A stretch of 6,420 bases of DNA from Ekhidna sp. (GCA_013214445.1 JABSPG010000241.1:1-6420), one strand, 5' to 3'. Shown: positions 1 to 5,918, counted from the stretch's first letter. The notes: generated by a model from the sequence alone, not told the origin. A program made the numbers and translations.

Positions 1-642
1 CAGTGGACAGCTGATCCAGATACTGGGTTGCCAAACATCACCATTGATGTGACAGCCCCAGAGGCCCTTGCTCTTTTAAATCTGACTACAGATGATATTG
101 ATGGTGGAGATACCTTTAGGTTTGAATGGACGTTGAATTTGACCAACGGTAAATCTTTCAATAGGAATAACTCTAGTAGTTCTTTACCCTCATGGGCTTT
201 CTACAGCGCTCCTTTCTTGTTAGATGTGAATGTCATTTGTTCGCTTCCTGATGGTTTTGCACTGGGAAGTTATACATTGACTCAGGATGTGCTAGGATCT
301 TTCGCTGGTGGGACATTCAACGACGCTCCTATCACAGTTGAGTTAGTCGAGGGAGCAACTCCTACACAGAGAAGCTTCAATGCTATTTATTTGGAGCACT
401 TTGCTATTGGGAATGGTGCAAATCCTTTTGCGTTTAATCTGGTGTGTGGGCGTGCAATTTTTGTAGATCAACAAGCTTCTGGTTTGCGTTGTGGTACTGC
501 TATCTTATTGGGACCTGCTGATAATCCAGGTTCTTATGATGTGGCTGACGATGGTACGATTACATTAACCTTGAAGGAAGATATTACCTCAGATTGTGGT
601 GGTCCTCCTGCGGATGCCAGTTTCACACTGACAAGAAACTAG
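1..642 (+). CDS. C-terminal part of a secreted beta-rich surface protein (SusC/SusD-neighbour type)
   Basis: The frame is open from the left edge to a TAG stop at 640-642, so this is the last 213 residues of a longer protein whose start lies outside the window. The sequence is rich in Thr, Gly, Asn, Asp and aromatic residues in alternating beta-strand patterns, with no membrane helix. There is a segment reading GSYTLTQDV near residue 99 and a closing strand near residue 190 (DGTITLTL). Four cysteines are spread through the fragment (VICS, LVCG, LRCG, SDCG). This style resembles the exported lipoproteins and surface proteins encoded beside SusC/SusD transport pairs in Bacteroidota, where they are thought to help bind a polymer or peptide substrate at the outer membrane. 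The assignment is by resemblance only: the N-terminus that would show a lipobox, and the neighbouring susC/susD genes, are not visible. I see no type IX sorting domain at the C-terminus. The gene ends 17 bases before a strong terminator. Confidence 0.75.
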   Translation, partial: QWTADPDTGLPNITIDVTAPEALALLNLTTDDIDGGDTFRFEWTLNLTNGKSFNRNNSSSSLPSWAFYSAPFLLDVNVICSLPDGFALGSYTLTQDVLGSFAGGTFNDAPITVELVEGATPTQRSFNAIYLEHFAIGNGANPFAFNLVCGRAIFVDQQASGLRCGTAILLGPADNPGSYDVADDGTITLTLKEDITSDCGGPPADASFTLTRN

Positions 643-658
643 TTTCAATATATTCAAA

Positions 659-690
659 AGGCTGTCTCTAAATGGGACAGCCTCATTTTT
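659..690 (+). terminator. Rho-independent terminator of the upstream surface-protein gene
   Basis: AGGCTGTCTC (659-668) pairs with GGGACAGCCT (674-683) over ten base pairs including one G-T wobble, with a five-base loop TAAAT. It is followed by CA and a run of five T (686-690). It stands 17 bases after the stop at 642 and should separate the surface-protein gene from the downstream peptidase gene. Confidence 0.88.
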
Positions 691-717
691 GAACACCTAT
701 TCAAGTCCATATTTTTA
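689..717 (+). promoter_or_regulatory. Possible Bacteroidota-type promoter for the S41 peptidase gene
   Basis: A TTG (689-691, within TTTG) is followed after 18 bases by TATTTTTA (710-717), which matches the Bacteroidota -7 consensus TAnnTTTG at all fixed positions except the last. It sits just upstream of the ATG at 727 and overlaps the T-run of the preceding terminator, implying a very short leader. The match lies in AT-rich sequence, so chance similarity is a real possibility. Confidence 0.3.
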
Positions 718-726
718 AATATCCAA

Positions 727-2013
727 ATGATTATTAAGCAATTCTTAGGTTTTTTTCTTTTCACAATTACTTTCATTTCATGTCAGACTCCTTCGAGAGA
801 TCTAAGTAGCTCATACAAATTTCCGGATAGTGAAATTGGACAGACAGCAAAGCTTTGGTTTCAAGCAATGAATGAAAGTAGACCTGATTTGCTTCAGGGT
901 AAAATGAAAGATGATTTTTTATATGATTTCGTCAGTATTATGCAATCACATGTCTCAAGTGTGTCGGGGATTACTCCCGTACTAACCTCTTATACCAAGG
1001 ATAATTTCATATCGATCTATACTAAGGAGAACACGGGAGGCTGGGTGAAAGTCAATATATCAGCAAAAAACGGTGTGATTGATTTTATGGATATGAAAAA
1101 AACATTTCAACCTAAGGATAATGCATATTTGAAAGGGCTGGATGCAGAGCAAAACGATTCACTTATTTCAAATCTACTAGATGTGGTAAAAAACAATTAT
1201 GTGATAGCTGAAAAAGGAGTGCAGATTGCCTCTGAACTGGAAAAAAAACTAAAGTCCAAAGGGTATGATCATATTAAGCAGGGTGATCTATTAGCAAGGG
1301 AGTTGACCAAAGATTTGAGAGAAATAGCGGATGATAGACATCTTGAAATTATGCCACCGACTATGGAAAGTGCATACATGGCACGGTTTGGAAGTAACAG
1401 TGATGCGGATATGCAATCGAGCATTAGTCCGATTAACTATGAAATATTGAATGATAGTATCGGCTTAATTTCAATAGAGAGATTCTCGGATAATAATCGT
1501 GTAATGCAAAAGACGGATTCAATCTTTGAAAATTTGTCCCGTACCAAAGCTGTAATTATTGATCTAAGAAAATCTGGAGGTGGAGATGAGACTCATGTCT
1601 TAGGTATACTATCGTATTTCTTCCTAGAAAAAGAAATGGTATCCAAATCCTACAATCGAATTACAAATGAGAGTAAGGTGAGTTTTACAAAACCCAATAA
1701 GCTAAGTAAGAGCCATCATAATAAACCTCTGTATATACTCACAAGCAAACAGACCATTTCAGCAGGAGAAGCTCTTGCTTACTTTCTCAAATTCAAGCAA
1801 AGAGCCACTATTGTAGGGGAAGTCACAACTGGAGCTGGATATCAAGTAGATGCAATACCTCTTTTGTACAACTTCTATTTTGTTTGTTCAACTACTGCTG
1901 CTTTTGATCCAAATGGAGAGATTGGTTGGGAAGGGAAAGGAGTGATGCCTGATATTGAGGTTTCTTCCGAAGACGCCCTTGATCTGGTATTGAGCGAGAT
2001 TATGTCATTATGA
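727..2013 (+). CDS. S41 family peptidase lipoprotein (IRBP-like / tail-specific protease fold)
   Basis: Predicted serine protease anchored by lipid to the cell envelope. The N-terminus is a lipoprotein signal: Lys4, a hydrophobic stretch to residue 17, and a lipobox ending at Cys19 (TFISC). Residues about 36-125 resemble a small NTF2-like/DUF-type domain. Residues about 145-207 match the helical N-terminal domain of IRBP-like S41 proteins and end in the conserved DDRHLE, with His205. The protease core follows: VIIDLRKSGGG at 276-286, TISAGEA with the likely nucleophile Ser345, GEVTTGAGYQ at 364-373, and WEGKGVMPDIEV at 401-412, where Glu402 may act as the acid of a tricorn-like Ser/His/Glu site. 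No PDZ domain is seen, unlike CtpA/Prc. It starts at ATG 727, the only start preceding the signal peptide. It probably forms its own transcription unit, between the terminator at 659-690 and the convergent regulator gene. The substrate is unknown; proteolysis of peptides in the envelope is the family expectation. Confidence 0.88.
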   Translation: MIIKQFLGFFLFTITFISCQTPSRDLSSSYKFPDSEIGQTAKLWFQAMNESRPDLLQGKMKDDFLYDFVSIMQSHVSSVSGITPVLTSYTKDNFISIYTKENTGGWVKVNISAKNGVIDFMDMKKTFQPKDNAYLKGLDAEQNDSLISNLLDVVKNNYVIAEKGVQIASELEKKLKSKGYDHIKQGDLLARELTKDLREIADDRHLEIMPPTMESAYMARFGSNSDADMQSSISPINYEILNDSIGLISIERFSDNNRVMQKTDSIFENLSRTKAVIIDLRKSGGGDETHVLGILSYFFLEKEMVSKSYNRITNESKVSFTKPNKLSKSHHNKPLYILTSKQTISAGEALAYFLKFKQRATIVGEVTTGAGYQVDAIPLLYNFYFVCSTTAAFDPNGEIGWEGKGVMPDIEVSSEDALDLVLSEIMSL

Positions 2014-2118
2014 TCTGTCTCTAAAAGCACTTTCGATTTACAGACTACACTTTGATTTGCACTGATGGTTAAATTCATCAATCTCACAAGAGTGGATGAC
2101 CTTATCAGACTGATGCTC

Positions 2119-3213
2119 CTAATCTGCCGTTGGGGTTTGCTTTTTGAACTCTGAAGGAGTCTTTCCATGAGTCGTTTTGAAGTACTTAAAGAAGAGGGAT
2201 TTAGAATTAAATCCTACTTTGTACATCACCTCGGACACATTCATGTCGTTTTCGCTTGATAATAACCTAGTAGCAGCAGCTATTCTGTGTTCATTTAAGT
2301 ACTCGCTGAAAGACTTGCTCAGATGAATATTAACTACCTGCGAAATATCTTTTGTGGGAAATCCGATATCGTCTGATACTGTCTTCAATTTGAGTTCGGA
2401 ATTGGTATAGTTTTCCTCGATTTCGATGTATTTCTTCAATGAATCCAAGACCTTGTTGGCGTAGTTGTCTTCAATTCTAGTATTCTGATATTTTTCTTCG
2501 CTCCACTCATTCAATCTAGATCGAATGTATTTGCTTTTATTGATTATGTCAGGATAGCGAATGCACAAAAAGGAAAGCCTTCCAACGTAGTAATATAGGA
2601 AAACCAAAAAGCTTAGACGGATTAGTTCAGGGCTTAGAATTGAGAAGTAATTGGTTATTTCGAAGAGAATCCAAACCACAACCATGACCAGGTATCCAGC
2701 GCAAACATGCAATAGTAGTTTTTTGTGGTTTTGATACTTCTCCTCATTTAGTTTTCCGAGCAATGCAAATGAGAAGAGAGCATAGCTTAGATTATGCATT
2801 TCGGCAAGGAAGCCCAGGTAAGTCCAGTCGTAAAAAGCATAACCCATCAGACTCTCCGAATTAAACTGATGAAGAATAGAAATAGCAAGTCCTGCTAAAT
2901 GGAGCCATTTCTTTCTATCAAGTGCAAGGTCACCATTTGTATATGTAGTGGTAAAAAGGTAAACGGAGGGCCCAAACAGGAAAGAGAAGAATGACCAGAT
3001 TTTGTAGTCGAACCAAAATCCAAGAAGTTCATTGCAGCAGAGTTTGCTGTCTCCCAATGAGATCATTAGATAATGAATCCCGAAAAGGATGAGAAATACT
3101 CCCAGAAATTTCACGCCAATATTTCTACTATTCTGGTTAAAAACCAGGTAAAAACCAATTAGAAGAAAATTGGAAGTGACGATAAATTCCAGAATATTTA
3201 AAAATTGACTCAT
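2119..3213 (-). CDS. Membrane-anchored AraC family transcriptional regulator
   Basis: A 364-residue protein with two parts. Residues 1 to about 217 hold about seven hydrophobic segments (roughly 6-25, 34-53, 72-90, 102-115, 131-153, 166-190 and 196-217), predicted to cross the inner membrane. After a charged linker (about 225-270), residues about 272-357 form an AraC/XylS DNA-binding domain. Its first helix-turn-helix lies around LKTVSDDIGF (276-285) and its second around VSEVMYKVGFNSKSLFFKYFK (326-346), with the family's closing GKTPSEFKK. This architecture is common in Bacteroidota. The membrane part is thought to sense a signal while the tethered domain binds promoters; the signal here is unknown. 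The start at ATG 3211-3213 is supported by GAGGG six bases upstream on the coding strand. It is convergent with the S41 gene and divergent from the esterase gene at 3765, which makes that gene a candidate target. Confidence 0.92.
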   Translation of the reverse strand: MSQFLNILEFIVTSNFLLIGFYLVFNQNSRNIGVKFLGVFLILFGIHYLMISLGDSKLCCNELLGFWFDYKIWSFFSFLFGPSVYLFTTTYTNGDLALDRKKWLHLAGLAISILHQFNSESLMGYAFYDWTYLGFLAEMHNLSYALFSFALLGKLNEEKYQNHKKLLLHVCAGYLVMVVVWILFEITNYFSILSPELIRLSFLVFLYYYVGRLSFLCIRYPDIINKSKYIRSRLNEWSEEKYQNTRIEDNYANKVLDSLKKYIEIEENYTNSELKLKTVSDDIGFPTKDISQVVNIHLSKSFSEYLNEHRIAAATRLLSSENDMNVSEVMYKVGFNSKSLFFKYFKTTHGKTPSEFKKQTPTAD

Positions 3214-3219
3214 ATTTTG

Positions 3220-3224
3220 CCCTC
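3220..3224 (-). promoter_or_regulatory. Shine-Dalgarno sequence of the AraC-type regulator gene
   Basis: On the minus strand GAGGG precedes the ATG at 3213 with six bases between. It is the clearest ribosome binding site in the window and fixes the start of the regulator; most other genes here have none recognisable, as is usual in Bacteroidota. Confidence 0.6.
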
Positions 3225-3231
3225 ATTCATG

Positions 3232-3266
3232 GGTAAGTGACAAGGTTTTGTCGCGATACTCTTACC
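3232..3266 (-). promoter_or_regulatory. Nested inverted repeat in the leader of the regulator gene
   Basis: An inner hairpin GACAA/TTGTC (3239-3243 with 3248-3252, loop GGTT) is enclosed by an outer pair GGTAAG/CTTACC (3232-3237 with 3261-3266). It begins 8 bases upstream of the Shine-Dalgarno GAGGG of the regulator gene. It could be an RNA structure affecting translation or an operator, perhaps autoregulatory. It has no U-run, so it is not a terminator. Function is inferred from position only. Confidence 0.4.
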
Positions 3267-3465
3267 AGATCAAAGTTCATAAAGTACAATATTAGGAAAT
3301 TGAACTTCTAGAAGATTCTATTCTTCTCCGATTCAATGAGTTTTTTATCTAGAAAAATCGTGCTATCCACCTTTTTTAGGCCGGTTTTGTTTAGGTATTG
3401 ACTTAAAAATGTTCAGTATTCCTTAGTTGTACCTTATCACATCACCCGTCTTGTACTATTGTATC

Positions 3466-3630
3466 ATAATTAAGCAAGGAAAAAGTATCCAAAGGAGATA
3501 GTTAGGTGAATTTCTAGATCATAAGCATGGATCGGATACTTTTTCTTCTTGCTAGAAAGATCCTCTTCATACTTCTTAGCTTAAACTCTAAGAGTGTATA
3601 AAAAGGGCCGTTAATTCGGCCCTTTTGTTT
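3466..3630 (+). ncRNA. Candidate structured small RNA of unknown family
   Basis: Three consecutive hairpins end in a terminator. Hairpin 1: GAAAAAGTATCC (3479-3490) pairs perfectly with GGATACTTTTTC (3534-3545), and beyond a two-base bulge AGCAAG (3473-3478) pairs with CTTGCT (3548-3553), giving 18 pairs around a 43-base loop. Hairpin 2: 3570-3579 pairs with 3588-3598 (one bulge, one G-U). Hairpin 3 is the terminator at 3601-3630. A TACTATTG (3454-3461), one mismatch from the TAnnTTTG promoter box, would start transcription near 3468, just before hairpin 1; no well-spaced upstream box was found, so the 5' end is a guess. The loop of hairpin 1 carries AAAGGAG (3491-3497). It does not match the features I know of tmRNA, SRP RNA, RNase P RNA or 6S RNA. 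It could instead be an untranslated leader or a small-peptide mRNA (a 24-codon frame at 3527-3601). Confidence 0.45.
3601..3630 (+). terminator. Strong intrinsic terminator in the intergenic stretch
   Basis: AAAAGGGCCG (3601-3610) pairs perfectly with CGGCCCTTTT (3617-3626) over ten base pairs with loop TTAATT, followed by GTTTT. No annotated plus-strand gene lies upstream of it for about 1600 bases, so it implies an unrecognised plus-strand transcript ending here. Because the stem is flanked by A and T runs it could also work on the minus strand. Confidence 0.88.
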
Positions 3631-3764
3631 TCTAGATCCCTCTCATCCGCGACATAATCGTAGAAATAGTAGTTGATTTTTTATTTATAGTTGCATAGTT
3701 GGCTAACTCAATCTAGACTGTAACCATTTTTTGCAATGCAGGTAGTTTGATAAAATTCAAACAG

Positions 3765-4697
3765 ATGAGATTTTACCACTATGTTTTTACAATTAGCTTT
3801 TGTGTAATCATGTATGCGCAAGAGATTAACCCCAAGAAATTCGACTATCCTTATGATGTTCGGGTATTTGATCTGCCACAGTCATCTAATGGGGTGAAAT
3901 ATCGGATATATGTCCGTCCACCACTAAGAAAATCAAAGGATGAGGTGAAGCCATCTAGCTTCTATTTTCTAGATCCGCTAAGGTTGTTTGTTCCTGCAGC
4001 GGCAATGACATACAACTACGAGTATTTTAACTATCACCCTGCATCTTACTTTATTGGAATAGGCTATCAAAATGAGGCTGATGGTATACCGAAGGAATCA
4101 AATAGGACCAGAGATTATACGCCGACTGCTTTTGATCCTCCAGAAGGTCATTTTCTTGCAAGTAATCCTGTGGATTACGAGGGGTCTGGAGGATGCGACG
4201 CTTTTCTAAGAGTAATTGAAGAAGAGATCATTCCGTTTATTGAAAATAGATATAACGTCAACCAAGATCGTGTGCTCATTGGGAAATCCATGAGCGGGTT
4301 AGCTGCCGTGCATGGGGTCCTTAGCAAGCCCAATCTATTCAATAGATATGTTATTGTCAGTCCTGCTATCTGGTGGGATGACTGGCTATATCCAAGGCAT
4401 GAACGATATGTTATGAGACAGGTGGAACAGGTTGATGTTCATGAATTTGATAAGGAAACACGTGTTTATTTTGCTGTGGGAGAAGAGGAAGAGCGACTTG
4501 GCTTAGTGACTGACCTGTATGTTTTAACCAATGCCCTCAAGAATTTGAGAATAGCCAATCTAAAGGTAAACCTTCAGGTACTAGAGCAAGAGCAACATGA
4601 AGGAGTATTTCCAAGTGCCTTTATGAAAGGAATAGTGGGTGTATATGCGGATCAAGAAGGTATTAGGAAATCTTCGACAAAACTTGAATGGGAGTAA
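3765..4697 (+). CDS. Secreted esterase-D / enterochelin-esterase-like alpha/beta hydrolase
   Basis: A predicted exported serine esterase of the PF00756 type (esterase D, Fes/IroE, acyl-transfer family). Starting at ATG 3765 gives 310 residues with a signal peptide (MRFYHY, hydrophobic to about residue 17, likely cleavage after Ala18 in YA-QE). An in-frame TTG 18 bases upstream is less likely because it would spoil the signal peptide. The family order is clear: FYFLDPLR near 67, FIGIGYQNE near 96, RDYTPTAFDPP near 116, SGGCDAFL near 141, then RVLIGKSMSG with the nucleophile Ser175 (GKSMSG in place of the usual GHSLGG), SPAIWWDD near 199-206, acidic residues in VGEEEE near 238-243, and His278 in EQHEGVFP. 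The protein probably hydrolyses an ester or depsipeptide in the periplasm or outside the cell; the substrate cannot be told. It is divergent from the AraC-type regulator, which may control it. It ends with TAA at 4695. Confidence 0.9.
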   Translation: MRFYHYVFTISFCVIMYAQEINPKKFDYPYDVRVFDLPQSSNGVKYRIYVRPPLRKSKDEVKPSSFYFLDPLRLFVPAAAMTYNYEYFNYHPASYFIGIGYQNEADGIPKESNRTRDYTPTAFDPPEGHFLASNPVDYEGSGGCDAFLRVIEEEIIPFIENRYNVNQDRVLIGKSMSGLAAVHGVLSKPNLFNRYVIVSPAIWWDDWLYPRHERYVMRQVEQVDVHEFDKETRVYFAVGEEEERLGLVTDLYVLTNALKNLRIANLKVNLQVLEQEQHEGVFPSAFMKGIVGVYADQEGIRKSSTKLEWE

Positions 4698-4828
4698 ATT
4701 CCCAGTCAAAGAGCTTGCACAAGCGAGGTAGTCAACCTACAAAGAACCCTTCTATTTATCTCCTAATCGCTGAATTAAATGTGCTGGCACTGTCTTTTTC
4801 ATTTTGCGAGGTATTCTTATTGAATGGT

Positions 4829-5527
4829 TCAATCTTGAATCATTTGTGATACGATTGCCTCGACATGGATTTTCGTAGTGTAAAAGACCTTAATTTCTTC
4901 GAAATCTGATTGATCTAAAATCAGTGATAATTCAGTTCCGCCAAGCACCAGGCCTTGAATCTCATTCTTTTTTCTAAGGTCGTGAACGATTTCAATTAGG
5001 TTCGATTTTGTTGTGGGTTCGATTTGATTGAAAACCAACTCTTCGAAGTACTTTCTATTTATGTATTCCCTTTGCTCTTCCTCTGGTGTGATAATATCAA
5101 AGCCATGCTGTTCTGATTTTGCTTGATAAAAGCCTGCCTCCTTGGTTGACTTAGTACCGAGCAAGCCTACACACTTTAGTTGGTTGGACTGGATGACGCT
5201 ACAGGTTTCTTCAACAATACTTGTAAGAGGAAGCTTAGATAGCTCATTCAGTTGATCAAATACGATATGGGGCGTATTTGAAGCTAAAGCTGAGAAGTCT
5301 ATGCCCAGTCTATGAAATTCAGTCAAATACGTATTTAGGAAGTCTACAAGCCCATCAAAGTCCTTTCTGAAAATGAATTCAAGCATCTCTGTCATATTTA
5401 TGCTTTTAATGATGAATTCTGGATAAGCTTCCGTTTGTAGTCGCTTTCGGTATTCCTTAATGATCAATTGATAGTACTTGGCAGTCGATTCTGGTCCTAT
5501 GCCTCCAATGAGTCCGAACTTTTTCAT
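4829..5527 (-). CDS. Aspartate/glutamate racemase family protein lacking both usual catalytic cysteines
   Basis: A 232-residue cytoplasmic protein of the Asp/Glu/hydantoin racemase superfamily, close to full family length. The N-terminus KKFGLIGGIGPEST (2-15) is the typical opening of amino-acid racemases, with a substrate-binding loop. The two active-site motifs are in place but altered. The first reads LASNTPH (81-87), with Ser83 where the family usually has Cys in CNT-H. The second reads LGGTEL (195-200), with Gly197 where the usual motif is LGCTE. Family knowledge says these two residues are the acid/base pair that moves the alpha proton, and some L-specific members replace one of them, so loss of both suggests an altered reaction or a binding role. 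Cys109 and Cys119 lie elsewhere. The start is ATG at 5525-5527 with no clear ribosome binding site. It lies convergent to the esterase gene, 131 bases away. Confidence 0.87.
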   Translation of the reverse strand: MKKFGLIGGIGPESTAKYYQLIIKEYRKRLQTEAYPEFIIKSINMTEMLEFIFRKDFDGLVDFLNTYLTEFHRLGIDFSALASNTPHIVFDQLNELSKLPLTSIVEETCSVIQSNQLKCVGLLGTKSTKEAGFYQAKSEQHGFDIITPEEEQREYINRKYFEELVFNQIEPTTKSNLIEIVHDLRKKNEIQGLVLGGTELSLILDQSDFEEIKVFYTTKIHVEAIVSQMIQD

Positions 5528-5541
5528 ATCAGAATTATAAA

Positions 5542-5569
5542 CAAAGATTTTTTTTGAAGGATGCTACAA
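5542..5569 (-). promoter_or_regulatory. Possible Bacteroidota-type promoter for the racemase-family gene
   Basis: On the minus strand TTG (5569-5567) is followed after 17 bases by AATCTTTG (5549-5542), which differs from the TAnnTTTG box only at the first base. The box ends 14 bases before the ATG, implying a leader of about ten bases or less. The spacing is slightly short for the phylum consensus. Confidence 0.35.
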
Positions 5570-5659
5570 TTCTATACTATAGCTTAGATGCATTCTGGAT
5601 TTATTGTACTCTCAGATCTAGTTTAAACTTCTCCTTAAAACTAATTTCTAGATACCATA

Positions 5660-5887
5660 TCATTTCAGAGGGCTCAGATGGGCAGAGGATTCTAGATGCT
5701 TGGTCATATGGAGATTAACCTCTTCAGTGAAAATGATTCGATCGTCGAGTGTCACTTTTTTCCAACGCTGAAAAGCCGATTGAAAAGAAATCCGAACATC
5801 ATCTAATCCATCTTTTGAAAGGCTTCTAGCTTTTCTTGAGTACATGGGGCTCGCATGATAATCATAGGATAAAATAACCAGGCCCAT
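5660..5887 (-). CDS. Doubtful small ORF, no recognisable family
   Basis: An open frame of 75 codons from ATG 5887, or 61 codons from ATG 5845 (MYSRKARSLS), ending in TGA at 5660. The upstream ATG lies inside the loop of the DJ-1/PfpI terminator hairpin and its first codons are the terminator arm, so the shorter form is the more believable if either is real. The product is charged and polar with no signal peptide, membrane segment or motif I know; it has WKKVTLDDRI in the middle. There is no ribosome binding site before either ATG. Its composition looks protein-like rather than low complexity, so it may be a small hypothetical gene, a remnant of a longer gene, or a chance frame. I favour caution. 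Confidence 0.3.
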   Translation of the reverse strand: MGLVILSYDYHASPMYSRKARSLSKDGLDDVRISFQSAFQRWKKVTLDDRIIFTEEVNLHMTKHLESSAHLSPLK

Positions 5888-5903
5888 CGATAGACCCGGT
5901 TAT
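5870..5903 (-). terminator. Terminator of the DJ-1/PfpI gene
   Basis: On the minus strand ATAACCGGG (5903-5895) pairs with CCTGGTTAT (5882-5874) over nine base pairs including one G-U, with a 12-base loop, followed by TTTATCC. It lies about 15 bases past the TAA of the DJ-1/PfpI gene. The stem is clear but the U-run is short. Confidence 0.65.
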
Positions 5904-5918
5904 CAGGATATGTTAAAA

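Larger units (their letters stand above)
3214..3764. other. 551-base intergenic stretch between divergent regulator and esterase genes
   Basis: No convincing protein gene longer than about 25 codons is seen here. From left to right it holds the regulator's Shine-Dalgarno and leader hairpin (3220-3266), an AT-rich stretch with two TCTAGA palindromes (3307 and 3348; the first is within the ten-base perfect palindrome CTTCTAGAAG at 3305-3314), a block of three hairpins ending in a terminator (3473-3630), and about 135 bases upstream of the esterase start with two more TCTAGA sites (3631 and 3712). A fifth site (3513) lies in the loop of the large hairpin. The promoters of both flanking genes should lie here, but I could not place either with confidence. 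Confidence 0.8.
5528..5918. other. 391-base gene-poor stretch between racemase and DJ-1/PfpI genes
   Basis: It contains the terminator of the DJ-1/PfpI gene (5870-5903), a doubtful small ORF (5660-5887), two TTCTAGAT octamers (5646-5653 and 5690-5697), and a nested inverted repeat ATCTAGTTT (5616-5624) with AAACTA (5638-5643) and CTAGAT (5648-5653) that includes the perfect palindrome AGTTTAAACT (5620-5629). The racemase gene's promoter should be at the left end. I see no RNA gene or mobile element. Confidence 0.7.

Noticed and set aside
28..30. TTG as start of the first gene
   Set aside because: The frame is open to the left edge, and the sequence before it (ADPDTG) reads as part of the same protein; no signal peptide follows the TTG.
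2063..2080. Hairpin TGATG..CATCA between the convergent S41 and AraC-type genes
   Set aside because: Five pairs and no T-run on either side; too weak to call a terminator, so none is annotated there.
1875..2168. 97-codon minus-strand frame
   Set aside because: It lies over the 3' ends of the S41 and AraC-type genes in other frames, which are both well supported by motifs; its product is Ser/Arg-rich with no family features.
3473..3553. Small transposon-like element (MITE) with 18-base terminal inverted repeats
   Set aside because: No target-site duplication is seen on either side, and the arms fit better as an RNA stem followed by a second hairpin and a terminator.
3747..3764. TTG start 18 bases upstream of the esterase ATG
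   Set aside because: It would add polar and charged residues ahead of a good signal peptide, and the AGGT before it is too close to serve as a ribosome binding site.
4819..4833. Inverted repeat ATTGAA-TGG-TTCAAT as terminator of the racemase gene
   Set aside because: It overlaps the stop codon, has only six weak pairs and a three-base loop, and no U-run follows.
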